Positions 1 through 7,428 of a stretch of DNA of 10,076 nucleotides are shown piece by piece. Every line of letters starts with the position of its first letter. Position 1 is the stretch's first letter. The notes beneath the pieces were generated by a model. That model was not told where the DNA came from and made no database searches. It saw only the letters and a program-made list of their open reading frames with translations. The stretch covers positions 1-10,076 of the forward strand of contig JBFHKL010000150.1 in the NCBI GenBank assembly GCA_041595375.1, read 5' to 3'. This stretch comes from Saccharicrinis sp041595375. Its GTDB lineage: Bacteria > Bacteroidota > Bacteroidia > Bacteroidales > Marinilabiliaceae. Made by a program: the position numbers and the translations under genes.

Positions 1-1
1 C

Positions 2-445
2 AATGGAAGTAGCTCGCGCCTTTATCAACATTTGGTAAAACAAAAGAAGATATTTACCGATGTACATGCTTATATATCGGGTGATATGGAAAAAGGACTT
101 TTTGCCTTTGCAGGTCATGTTTCTGATGATGTTTCTATTGAGGATGCAGAAACAGCTATTTGGGAAGAAATTGATGCGATTAAATCTGAATTAGTAGGGG
201 CATATGAATTTCAGAAAGTAAAAAATAAAGTAGAATCATCATTAACCTTTTCTGAAATTAACTTTTTAAATAAAGCGATGAATCTTGCTCAGTTTGAGTT
301 GATGGGAGAGGCTGAAGATATAAATAATGAGGTAAGTAAATATCAACAAGTTACTGCAGAGGAAATAAAGGATTGTGCTAATAAAGTGTTGATCCGTTCA
401 AACTGCTCAGTATTGTATTACTTGTCAAAAAGTAAAAAAAGATAA
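2..445 (+). CDS. M16-family zinc peptidase, C-terminal part (cut by left edge)
   Basis: Partial gene: the frame is open to the left edge, so a TTG at 32 is internal and not the start. The 147 visible residues are the end of the C-terminal domain of an M16 (pitrilysin/processing-peptidase) protein. They begin with the family signature NGSSSRLYQ and continue through the helical tail. In active single-chain or R/Y-bearing subunits this signature is followed by an L-R-E-x-x-G-L-x-Y stretch. Here the aligned segment reads LVKQKKIFT, so the conserved Arg is Val and the Tyr is Thr. The R/Y pair is therefore missing. The N-terminal half, where an HxxEH zinc site would sit, lies outside the window, so I infer but cannot see that this is the catalytic subunit. 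The next gene, also M16, starts 2 nt after this stop, so the two are surely co-transcribed. Whether it is periplasmic cannot be judged without the N-terminus. Confidence 0.88.
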   Translation, partial: NGSSSRLYQHLVKQKKIFTDVHAYISGDMEKGLFAFAGHVSDDVSIEDAETAIWEEIDAIKSELVGAYEFQKVKNKVESSLTFSEINFLNKAMNLAQFELMGEAEDINNEVSKYQQVTAEEIKDCANKVLIRSNCSVLYYLSKSKKR

Positions 446-447
446 AC

Positions 448-1725
448 ATGTTAATGAGAAAAAATATACCTCAATTTGTATTGCCTTCAGGATTAAAGAT
501 TCTGGATAGCCATATGTTTAAATTGAAAAATGGGATACCTGTACATTTTATTAACGGTGGTACGCAGGATGTTGTAAAAATAGATTTTGTTTTTCCTGCC
601 GGTTTAGTGCAGGCGTCAAAATCTCTGGTAGCCTCTTTTACTAATCATCTGATGCAGGAAGGTACGGCGTCGATGTCGTCAATGGATGTGGCTGAAAAAA
701 TTGATTATTATGGCGCTTATTTAGGACAGGCAACCAATTATCACCATGCGCAAATAACCTTGTATGCCTTATCTAAATATTTGCCTGACCTATTGCCTGT
801 TGTGGAAGAGGTTTTAAAATACCCTGCTTTTAGTGAGCATGAGTTTGAAGTGTTTTTGGCTAAGAAAAAGCAGAACTTTATGATGGACTCAGAAAAAGTA
901 AAGACTCTGGCTTACCGTAAATCACAGGAAGTACTGTTTGGAGAGGATCACCCCTATGGTAAGGTGGCTAAGTTGCATCATTACGACGAAATAACATTGG
1001 ATGATATTAAGGCTTTTCATCAATCGCAATATATATCCAATCAATGTACAATTTTAGTAGCCGGACAACCAGGAGAAGAGCTGGAAACTATGCTGAATAA
1101 GTTTTTTGGAGGAGATGACTGGGAGCGTAATTCGGTGAAGGAGAAATCTAATCCTCAGGTGAATTCAGCCAAAGGACAGGTGCATATTGAGAAAAAAGAG
1201 GGCGCTGTACAGAGTGCATTAAAAATAGTGCGTCTCGGAATCACAAAATCGCATCCGGATTATTTATCTTTATTGGTGTTGAATACCATTTTTGGTGGCT
1301 ATTTCGGATCAAGGTTGATGATGAATCTAAGAGAGGAAAAAGGACTTACTTACGGAATTTCTTCTTACCTGATTTCTTATATTAACGAAGGGGTAATAGG
1401 AGTCTCAACAGAAGTGCTGGCCGAGAAAAGAGAGCTAGCCGTTGAGGAGATTTTTAAGGAAATGGATAAGTTATGTACTGATCTTATTGAGCAGGAGGAG
1501 CTTGATAGAGTTAAAAATTTTATGCTGGGTGACCTGTTGAGAAATCTGGATGGGCCTTTTGCTGTCTCTGATGCCTTTAGAGCTCTTATGGGCTTCGATC
1601 TTGATTTTAGTTATTTTAAAGAGTTAGAAGAAACAATTCTTACAATTACAGCAGAGGATCTTAGAGTGCTGGCAAATAAGTATTATAAGAAAGATGAATT
1701 TTATGTGGTAGTTGCAGGTAAATAG
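448..1725 (+). CDS. M16-family peptidase, zinc-site-less partner subunit
   Basis: A 425-residue protein, the usual length for a two-domain M16B subunit (about 420-450). The zinc motif HxxEH should precede the EGT at residues 71-73, but residues 63-67 read SFTNH: the first His is Ser and the catalytic Glu is Asn, so this chain should not hydrolyse peptides alone. The C-terminal domain has an intact G-S-R-L...L-R-E-E-K-G-L-T-Y element, with R295 and Y302 forming the R/Y pair that contacts substrate in this family. This matches known M16B heterodimers in which one chain supplies zinc and the other supplies R/Y. The upstream M16 gene ends 2 nt before this start and lacks R/Y, so the two fit as complementary subunits. 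No signal peptide is visible from the ATG at 448; an in-frame ATG at 454 is an equally possible start. The natural substrate is unknown. Confidence 0.9.
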   Translation: MLMRKNIPQFVLPSGLKILDSHMFKLKNGIPVHFINGGTQDVVKIDFVFPAGLVQASKSLVASFTNHLMQEGTASMSSMDVAEKIDYYGAYLGQATNYHHAQITLYALSKYLPDLLPVVEEVLKYPAFSEHEFEVFLAKKKQNFMMDSEKVKTLAYRKSQEVLFGEDHPYGKVAKLHHYDEITLDDIKAFHQSQYISNQCTILVAGQPGEELETMLNKFFGGDDWERNSVKEKSNPQVNSAKGQVHIEKKEGAVQSALKIVRLGITKSHPDYLSLLVLNTIFGGYFGSRLMMNLREEKGLTYGISSYLISYINEGVIGVSTEVLAEKRELAVEEIFKEMDKLCTDLIEQEELDRVKNFMLGDLLRNLDGPFAVSDAFRALMGFDLDFSYFKELEETILTITAEDLRVLANKYYKKDEFYVVVAGK

Positions 1726-1914
1726 CTTTTTTTTACTATAATTGCTTTATTGATGATTATTTTAGGATATGTATATGGCAATGAGTTTGTAAGAACAGTA
1801 AAAAAAACGTGGATGATTCGTTTAAAAATTGTCTGGTTGTTTTTAAAGCCGTAGTAAACGTCGTAATTATTTTGTTATCAAACATGAATTGTATCAGGAA
1901 CGTGTATTAATTGA

Positions 1915-4131
1915 ATGAACGCAGTGTTATCAGAAATTGAGGAGAAGGAAAATATTCGGAAAGAATATGAAGCCTTATTGAGTTTTTGTCCCCAGTGTCA
2001 AACTGGAAAAGGCTTTAAGCTGGTGAGTAAAGCATTTGAACTTGCTCGTGAAGCTCATAAAGGGGTGCGCCGTAAATCCGGCGAACCATATATTCTGCAT
2101 CCATTAGCTGTTGCACGTATTGTGGCTGAGGAAATCGGTCTGGGAAGTACCGGAGTAGCTGCTGCCTTGTTACACGATGTTATTGAAGATACGGAGTATA
2201 CCTACGAAGATCTGGAAGCTCTCTTTGGTAAAAAAGTGGCCTCTATTGTAGATGGCTTAACCAAATTGTCAGGTGTTTTCGATAAGAATCAGTCTGCTCA
2301 GGCTGAAAACTTTAGGAAGCTGTTGCTTACCATGGTTGAGGATGTTAGGGTCATTATTATTAAATTAGCCGACAGGCTTCATAATATGCGTACCTTAGGT
2401 TCAATGCCTGAGTATAAACGGCTAAAAATTGCAGGAGAAACTCTTTTTATGTATGCTCCTTTGGCTCATCGTTTAGGTTTATATTCCTTAAAAACTGAGT
2501 TGGAAGATTTAAGTCTTAAATATGAGCATCCTAATGTGTATCAGGATATTGTTGGTAAGATTGATGCCAACAATTTAAAAAATAAAGATGTTCTTGATAA
2601 ATTTATAGTACCAATTAGTAAGGTGCTTGAGGAGGCAGATGTAGAATTTGAAATTAAATCGAGGCCAAAGTCTGTTTATGCTATCTGGAACAAAATGCAG
2701 GTCAAGAATATTCCGGTTGATGAAATTTATGATGTATTGGCCATTCGTATTGTATTTAAGCAGAACTCTTTTACTCCCGAAAAAGCCCAGTGTTGGAATA
2801 TTTATTCGCTGATTACAGATATTTATAAACCTAAACCCGACCGTTTAAGAGATTGGGTAAGTAACCCTAAAGCAAATGGCTATGAGGCATTACACGCTAC
2901 TGTAATGGGGCCTGAAGGTAAATGGGTTGAGATACAGATACGGAGTGAAAGGATGAATGAGATTGCAGAACGTGGCTTTGCAGCTCATCATAAATATAAG
3001 GGTGTTCATGATAAAGAATCAGAAATAGATAACTGGTTGCAGCGTATTCGCGATTTGCTCGAGAACCCATCTTCTGATTCTATGGAGTTTTTGGATGATT
3101 TTAAACTCAATTTATTTGCCTCTGAAATAATGATTTTCACCCCTAAAGGAGAGGTGAAGATATTACCTAAAGGTGCTACAGCACTCGATTTTGCATTTGA
3201 AATACATACAAGACTGGGATATAAGTGTATCGGCGCAAAGGTGAATTATAAATTGGTTCCTGTGAGCTACGAATTGAAAAGTGGCGATCAGGTGGAGATA
3301 TTAACTTCCGAAAAGCAAATCCCAAAATATGACTGGATTAAAGTAGTCACAACAGCAAAAGCTAAAAAATCGATTAAAGACGTATTTAAAAAGGAGAGAA
3401 AGGAAGTTGTTGTCCGTGGTGAATTGTTGCTGGAGGAAGCCTTGAATAAAAAAAAGCTGACAATAAATAATAAAATATTAAATAAACTATATCGGTTTTA
3501 TAAAATAGAAAGAAAAGAAGAGTTGTACTATAAAATTGGTAGTGAAAAAATTGACCTGAAAAATATTGATAAGATACTTCGGGAAAAATCTACCAATAAG
3601 TGGATTAAATACTGGAGTTTATCCTTTAGTGGAAAAAGGAATAAAGTTTCCGCTCCCAAAGTGGATAAGAGCAAGCCTATTGTGCTCTCTGATGATTCCG
3701 ATTCCAATAACTATATCATTGCTACTTGCTGTAATCCTATTCCAGGAGATGACGTGGTAGGTTATGTGGACGATGATGAAAAAGTAATTTTGCATAGCCG
3801 AAAATGTCCCGTGGCCATTAAATTAATGTCCAGCCAAGGTAATAAAATTGTTTCTGCCGACTGGACTACTCACAAATTATTGTCCTTTCTGGCTATCATT
3901 AAGCTTACAGGGATTGATCAGATAGGAATTGTTAATAAAATAACCAAAGTTATTTCTGATGATCAGAATGTAAATATGCGCTCTATTCACGTGGAAAGTC
4001 ATGATGGTATTTTTGAAGGATACATCAATCTGTACATTCATAATGTCGAAGATTTAAATAATTTGATTTATAATTTGGTGAGAATAAAAGGGGTGCATAA
4101 CGTAACTCGACAGGAAAGAATGCAAAATTAA
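1915..4131 (+). CDS. rel: Bifunctional (p)ppGpp synthetase/hydrolase (RelA/SpoT family)
   Basis: A full-length 738-residue long RSH protein that makes and degrades the stringent-response alarmones (p)ppGpp. The hydrolase HD domain (about 35-190) has the expected metal and catalytic residues: H62 in ILHPLAVA, H87-D88 and E91-D92 in LLHDVIEDT, and D153/N157 in KLADRLHNMRT. The synthetase domain (about 245-360) has YDVLAIRIVF, NGYEALHATV and VEIQIRS with E339. The motif before the NGY loop is R310-L-R-D313, the basic RxKD-like form of bifunctional enzymes rather than the acidic ExDD of synthetase-only RelA. The TGS domain follows at about 403-465, the Cys-rich region at about 600-635 (C605, C606, C631) and a C-terminal ACT domain at about 657-731. 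Nothing is truncated. The ATG at 1915 gives a normal N-terminus. Many Bacteroidota carry two long RSH genes, so another may exist elsewhere. The 189-nt upstream gap has no clear TAnnTTTG promoter. Confidence 0.95.
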   Translation: MNAVLSEIEEKENIRKEYEALLSFCPQCQTGKGFKLVSKAFELAREAHKGVRRKSGEPYILHPLAVARIVAEEIGLGSTGVAAALLHDVIEDTEYTYEDLEALFGKKVASIVDGLTKLSGVFDKNQSAQAENFRKLLLTMVEDVRVIIIKLADRLHNMRTLGSMPEYKRLKIAGETLFMYAPLAHRLGLYSLKTELEDLSLKYEHPNVYQDIVGKIDANNLKNKDVLDKFIVPISKVLEEADVEFEIKSRPKSVYAIWNKMQVKNIPVDEIYDVLAIRIVFKQNSFTPEKAQCWNIYSLITDIYKPKPDRLRDWVSNPKANGYEALHATVMGPEGKWVEIQIRSERMNEIAERGFAAHHKYKGVHDKESEIDNWLQRIRDLLENPSSDSMEFLDDFKLNLFASEIMIFTPKGEVKILPKGATALDFAFEIHTRLGYKCIGAKVNYKLVPVSYELKSGDQVEILTSEKQIPKYDWIKVVTTAKAKKSIKDVFKKERKEVVVRGELLLEEALNKKKLTINNKILNKLYRFYKIERKEELYYKIGSEKIDLKNIDKILREKSTNKWIKYWSLSFSGKRNKVSAPKVDKSKPIVLSDDSDSNNYIIATCCNPIPGDDVVGYVDDDEKVILHSRKCPVAIKLMSSQGNKIVSADWTTHKLLSFLAIIKLTGIDQIGIVNKITKVISDDQNVNMRSIHVESHDGIFEGYINLYIHNVEDLNNLIYNLVRIKGVHNVTRQERMQN

Positions 4132-4184
4132 GCTCTTGTTTTAATTTAGTCTAAACAATCATTTCGTTATTAGCCCAAATTATC

Positions 4185-4192
4185 TATCTTTA
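4185..4192 (+). promoter_or_regulatory. Possible -7 promoter element for the Fur-family gene
   Basis: TATCTTTA matches the Bacteroidota -7 consensus TAnnTTTG at every fixed base except the last. A TTTCG at 4162-4166, weakly like the TTTG -33 element, lies 18 nt upstream. Transcription would start near 4199 and leave a leader of about 20 nt containing the inverted repeat at 4203-4217. The match is weak and chance occurrence is likely in DNA this AT-rich. The fur gene could also be read through from rel, since the 87-nt gap contains no terminator. Confidence 0.25.
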
Positions 4193-4202
4193 TCCTGTTA
4201 TT

Positions 4203-4217
4203 TATAATCAGATTACA
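4203..4217. promoter_or_regulatory. Candidate Fur/PerR-type operator (7-1-7 inverted repeat)
   Basis: TATAATC-A-GATTACA is an inverted repeat with a one-base centre. Six of seven arm positions are complementary; the only mismatch is A4204 against C4216. It ends one base before the ATG of the Fur-family gene. Fur and PerR operators in other bacteria are 7-1-7 repeats of the TGATAATnATTATCA / TTATAATnATTATAA kind, and this site keeps the TATAAT...ATTA flavour. The sequence is seen directly; autoregulation is inference. Confidence 0.4.
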
Positions 4218-4218
4218 T

Positions 4219-4665
4219 ATGGATAAGGTGAAGGCCAAAGAAGAGGTAAAACAAATTTTCACTGAGTTTTTGCAAAAAAATGGACACCGAAAAACTCCTG
4301 AGCGCTTTGCTATATTAGAAGAGATATACTCTAGAGATGGGCATTTTGATATAGAATCGCTCTATATTTTTATGAAGAATAAAAATTATAGGGTAAGTAG
4401 AGCAACTTTATATAATACTATTGATTTATTACTTGAGTGTAAGCTAGTAATCAAACATCAATTTGGTAAAAACATTGCTCAGTTTGAAAAAGCATATGAA
4501 TCAAAGCAGCATGATCATCTTATTTGTATCAATTGCGGAAGTGTTATTGAGTTTTGTGATCCTGGAATTCAATCTGTCCTGAATAATGCTCAGGATACCA
4601 TGGGCTTTGAAGTTTCTCATCATTCCTTATACATTTATGGAATTTGTAAAAACTGCAGAAAGTAA
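4219..4665 (+). CDS. fur: Fur-family metal-dependent transcriptional regulator
   Basis: A 148-residue protein of typical Fur length. It has an N-terminal winged-helix domain (about 1-85) with the recognition-helix signature YRVSRATLYNTIDLL at 58-71, and a C-terminal dimerisation and metal-sensing domain. The sensing domain contains the hallmark QHDHLICINCGSVIEF (97-112) and two CxxC pairs, C103/C106 and C143/C146, which form the structural zinc site of this family. Candidate regulatory metal ligands are H98, H100, E111 and H134/H135. Fur itself, Zur and PerR cannot be told apart safely from these residues; the extended CINCG...IEF segment looks most like Fur. It lies 87 nt after rel and upstream of purA on the same strand. 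A 7-1-7 inverted repeat directly before the ATG suggests it controls its own expression. The gene symbol names the family and is not a proven orthology. Confidence 0.9.
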   Translation: MDKVKAKEEVKQIFTEFLQKNGHRKTPERFAILEEIYSRDGHFDIESLYIFMKNKNYRVSRATLYNTIDLLLECKLVIKHQFGKNIAQFEKAYESKQHDHLICINCGSVIEFCDPGIQSVLNNAQDTMGFEVSHHSLYIYGICKNCRK

Positions 4666-4887
4666 ACCACCGTCTGTGTATTGTGTATATGTCTTATTTC
4701 AGAAAAAAACAGAGTTCGTCTGATTGTTACTTATTTATATGAGTATGCCATAGCGAACGGTTCAACTGATTAGTCTTAGTTTTTTGTATAAAAGGTATTT
4801 TGTTGGTGAATCGATTCGATTTTTCAATTTTAATATTTTTTGAAGAAATTATATCTAAAACCATGACATTATACCATTATTAATAGC
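4666..4887. other. Non-coding stretch between fur and the purA promoter
   Basis: No credible ORF or RNA gene is visible and there is no strong intrinsic terminator after fur; the only nearby hairpin, CAGA-gttcg-TCTG near 4710, is too short and lacks a T-tract. The one notable element is a perfect 10-bp palindrome GAATCGATTC at 4808-4817, about 75 nt upstream of the putative purA -7 box. It could be an operator, but a single copy gives no support beyond symmetry. Confidence 0.4.
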
Positions 4888-4895
4888 TATTTTTG
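4888..4895 (+). promoter_or_regulatory. Putative purA promoter, -7 element
   Basis: TATTTTTG is an exact match to the Bacteroidota -7 consensus TAnnTTTG. No good TTTG -33 box is found at the expected distance, where the sequence reads GACATT. Transcription would begin near 4902, giving a leader of about 60 nt before the ATG at 4962. The element overlaps a TTG at 4893 that would otherwise extend the purA frame, which argues against that longer start. Confidence 0.4.
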
Positions 4896-4961
4896 CTGGT
4901 CGGAAAAAATAACCTGGTGTTTTATGCCGGCAATATATTCTCTAAAGAAAAAAATATACAT

Positions 4962-6227
4962 ATGAAAGTTGATGTTCTACTTGGTCTTCAATGGGGAGAC
5001 GAGGGTAAAGGCAAGGTTGTGGACGTACTTACGCCTAAATATGATGTAATAACCAGATTTCAAGGAGGACCTAATGCAGGTCATACACTTGAATTTAATA
5101 AAGTAAAGCATGTATTGCATAACATCCCTTCAGGTATATTCCACACAGACAAGATGAATATTATAGGTAATGGGGTAGTTCTTGATCCAATTAGCTTTAA
5201 GCAGGAGGTTGATGAGCTTGAATCTAAAGGGATGGATTTAACTAAAAACCTGGTTATCTCAAAAAAAGCTCACTTGATTTTACCAACCCATAGAATTCTG
5301 GATGCAGCATCTGAGGCTTCAAAGGGAAAAACAAAAATTGGCTCTACCCTAAAAGGAATCGGACCAACTTATATGGATAAAACAGGTAGGAATGGTTTGA
5401 GAGTTGGGGATATTCTGAATGATTTTGATAAGAAATACGAAGAACTAAAGAAGAAGCATCAGCAACTTCTTACTATGTATGATTTTGAGTACGATATTGA
5501 TGCGTATGAAAAAGGCTTGAAAGAGGGTATTGAGTGTTTGAATAGATTTAGTTTAATTGACAGCGAACATGTTATAAATAAATATATAAAAAATGGGCAG
5601 TCGGTGTTAGCTGAAGGAGCTCAGGGTACTTTATTGGATATTGATTTCGGATCGTATCCATTTGTAACTTCTTCCAACACTATATGTGCTGGTGCTTGCA
5701 CTGGTATGGGTGTTGCTCCTAATAAAATAGGAGAGGTGTACGGTATTTTCAAAGCCTATTGTACCAGAGTTGGAAGTGGCCCTTTTCCTACTGAGTTAGA
5801 AGATGAAACAGGTGAAGAGTTGCGTAAAGCAGGACATGAATTTGGTGCAACAACTGGTAGGCCAAGACGATGTGGTTGGTTAGACTTGGTGGCTCTTAAG
5901 TTTTCGGTTATGATTAATGGAGTTACTCAGTTAATTATGACTAAGGGAGATGTGCTAAGCACTTTTGAAACAATTAAAGTAGCAACAGCCTATAAAATAA
6001 AAGGTGAAGAAATAACTGATTTTCCATTTGAATTACCTGAAGATATAGATGTTGTTTATACCGAGCTTCCGGGCTGGAAGGAAGATCTTACAGCTATGAA
6101 GTCGGAAGATGAATTCCCAGCAGAGCTAAATAAGTATATTGCCTATTTGGAAGCAGAACTAGAAGTGCCTATTTCGGTTATTTCTGTGGGACCAGATAGA
6201 GAGCAAACCATTGTTAGAAAAAAATAA
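4962..6227 (+). CDS. purA: Adenylosuccinate synthetase
   Basis: Cytoplasmic enzyme that joins IMP and L-aspartate using GTP to make adenylosuccinate, the first step of the branch from IMP to AMP. The protein is 421 residues from the ATG at 4962. It opens with the family N-terminus MKVDVLLGLQWGDEGKGK, with the catalytic D13 and the GTP-binding loop. It continues with FQGGPNAGHTLEF (catalytic H41), GIGPTYMDKTGRNGLRVGD for IMP binding and dimer contact, GTLLDIDFGSYPFVTSSNT, the aspartate-loop signature ATTGRPRRCGWLDLVAL and the guanine-site SVGPDREQTIV near the end. The frame is open upstream to a TTG at 4893, but this would add 23 residues not seen in the family and overlaps the likely promoter. 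It follows rel and fur and is closed by a strong terminator 24 nt after the stop. PurA is inhibited by ppGpp in E. coli, which gives the rel neighbourhood functional sense; such control here is inferred. Confidence 0.97.
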   Translation: MKVDVLLGLQWGDEGKGKVVDVLTPKYDVITRFQGGPNAGHTLEFNKVKHVLHNIPSGIFHTDKMNIIGNGVVLDPISFKQEVDELESKGMDLTKNLVISKKAHLILPTHRILDAASEASKGKTKIGSTLKGIGPTYMDKTGRNGLRVGDILNDFDKKYEELKKKHQQLLTMYDFEYDIDAYEKGLKEGIECLNRFSLIDSEHVINKYIKNGQSVLAEGAQGTLLDIDFGSYPFVTSSNTICAGACTGMGVAPNKIGEVYGIFKAYCTRVGSGPFPTELEDETGEELRKAGHEFGATTGRPRRCGWLDLVALKFSVMINGVTQLIMTKGDVLSTFETIKVATAYKIKGEEITDFPFELPEDIDVVYTELPGWKEDLTAMKSEDEFPAELNKYIAYLEAELEVPISVISVGPDREQTIVRKK

Positions 6228-6251
6228 TAAGTTTAAGACTTAAAAATAGTT

Positions 6252-6285
6252 AGCCTGACCAATTTTTATTGGCCAGGCTTTTTTT
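6252..6285 (+). terminator. Intrinsic terminator after purA
   Basis: AGCCTG-a-CCAAT, loop TTTT, ATTGG-c-CAGGCT forms a stem of 11 pairs with one A/C mismatch, followed by a run of seven T (6279-6285). It separates the rel-fur-purA group from the PLP-enzyme gene. Confidence 0.92.
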
Positions 6286-6333
6286 ATTGAGCGATAATAT
6301 ATATTTTCCCATTTCAATAAATAATTACCGCTG

Positions 6334-7428
6334 ATGCATAAAAAATACGAACCTGTCTTGTTGTTGAATACAACAATTTGTAAGGCCAATATTAAAAATA
6401 CAACTGAAAGAATAAAACAGTGGGGTGGTGTTTATCGTCCACATTTTAAAACGCATCAGTCGGCTGTTATAGGCGAGTGGTTCAGGCAGGAAGGTGTTGA
6501 ATGCATTACGGTATCATCCTTTAAAATGGCAGAATATTTTGTTGCTCACGGATGGAAAGATATTACAGTTGCTATTACTGCCACAGCTGTACATACAGAG
6601 GTAATTGATGAGTTGGCCTCAAAAGTTAATTTAAATATTCTTGTTGAGGATGAAACTACCATCAGATTGCTCGAAATGAATATAAAAAACCCGGTTGGGG
6701 TATTTATAAAAATAGATGCAGGTTACTATCGAACCGGTATTAATGCCGATGATTTGCCACAAATAAAAGGCTTATTGAATTTATTAAAAAGCGCTAAGAA
6801 TTTAATTTTTATCGGATTTTTGGCACATGCCGGAAATACCTATGCAGCCAGAGGAGAAAATGAAATAAAAAAAGTAGTTAAACCATCGTTGGATAAAATG
6901 CTTGCTTTAAAAGCTTTTTTAAAGGATAACTTTCCTTTAATGCAATTGTCGTGGGGAGATACTCCCAGTTGCTCTGTGTATACCGATTTTTATGGGGTGG
7001 ATGAGTTCAGACCCGGCAACCTGGTTTTTTACGACTACATGCAGACTGTCATTGGCAGTTGTGAATTAAAAGATATTGCTGTTTGTATGGCAGCTCCTGT
7101 TATAGCAGTGCATCCCCAGAGAATGGAAATTGTTGTTCATGCAGGGGCGGTGCATCTCTCAAAAGATAGGGTAGAATTAACTAATGGGGTAACATCATTT
7201 GGTAAAGCCATTGCTTTGCAGGGAATGATATGGGACCCCACCAAAGATATTGGTGAAGTGCAGTCCCTATCGCAGGAGCATGGCGTCATCAAAACCAATA
7301 AGGAGTGGATAAATAGTATAAAACCAGGTGATTTAATAGGTATATTACCTGTTCATTCTTGTTTAACCGCTAATCTGATGAAAGAGTTTTTGACCACAGA
7401 TGGTAACCTTATTGAAGCAATGAAGTAA
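6334..7428 (+). CDS. D-threonine aldolase/D-serine dehydratase-family PLP enzyme
   Basis: A 364-residue enzyme of PLP fold type III, the alanine racemase-like barrel. Residues 35-41 read RPHFKTH, the family motif whose lysine (K39) forms the Schiff base with PLP. DAGYYRTGI (about 129-137) and RPGNLVFYD are further barrel signatures. The C-terminal β-domain ends in LPVHSCLTANL, with H341 and C343 forming the HxC metal site of eukaryotic-type D-serine dehydratase and metal-dependent D-threonine aldolase. It should therefore act on a D-β-hydroxy amino acid, either cleaving D-threonine-like substrates to glycine plus an aldehyde or dehydrating D-serine. Sequence alone does not decide between these, and an amino-acid racemase is a less likely third option. 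The protein has no signal peptide and is cytoplasmic. The gene stands alone: the purA terminator precedes it, and a 67-nt (or longer) gap separates it from the lipoprotein genes. The ATG at 6334 gives a compact, family-like N-terminus. Confidence 0.87.
   Translation: MHKKYEPVLLLNTTICKANIKNTTERIKQWGGVYRPHFKTHQSAVIGEWFRQEGVECITVSSFKMAEYFVAHGWKDITVAITATAVHTEVIDELASKVNLNILVEDETTIRLLEMNIKNPVGVFIKIDAGYYRTGINADDLPQIKGLLNLLKSAKNLIFIGFLAHAGNTYAARGENEIKKVVKPSLDKMLALKAFLKDNFPLMQLSWGDTPSCSVYTDFYGVDEFRPGNLVFYDYMQTVIGSCELKDIAVCMAAPVIAVHPQRMEIVVHAGAVHLSKDRVELTNGVTSFGKAIALQGMIWDPTKDIGEVQSLSQEHGVIKTNKEWINSIKPGDLIGILPVHSCLTANLMKEFLTTDGNLIEAMK

Noticed and set aside
1727..1734. Run of eight T right after the second M16 stop, considered as a terminator
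   Set aside because: No GC-containing stem precedes it, so it does not form an intrinsic terminator.
1837..1874. Possible rel promoter, TTG and TATTTTG
   Set aside because: The second element is one base short of TAnnTTTG and the 28-nt spacing is too long for a -33/-7 pair.
3566..3760. Open frame of 64 codons overlapping the rel gene in another frame
   Set aside because: It lies entirely inside the well-supported rel coding sequence, between its TGS and ACT domains, and shows no family motif.
4893..4961. Upstream TTG extension of purA by 23 residues
   Set aside because: The family N-terminus begins at the ATG at 4962, and the TTG falls inside the likely -7 promoter element.
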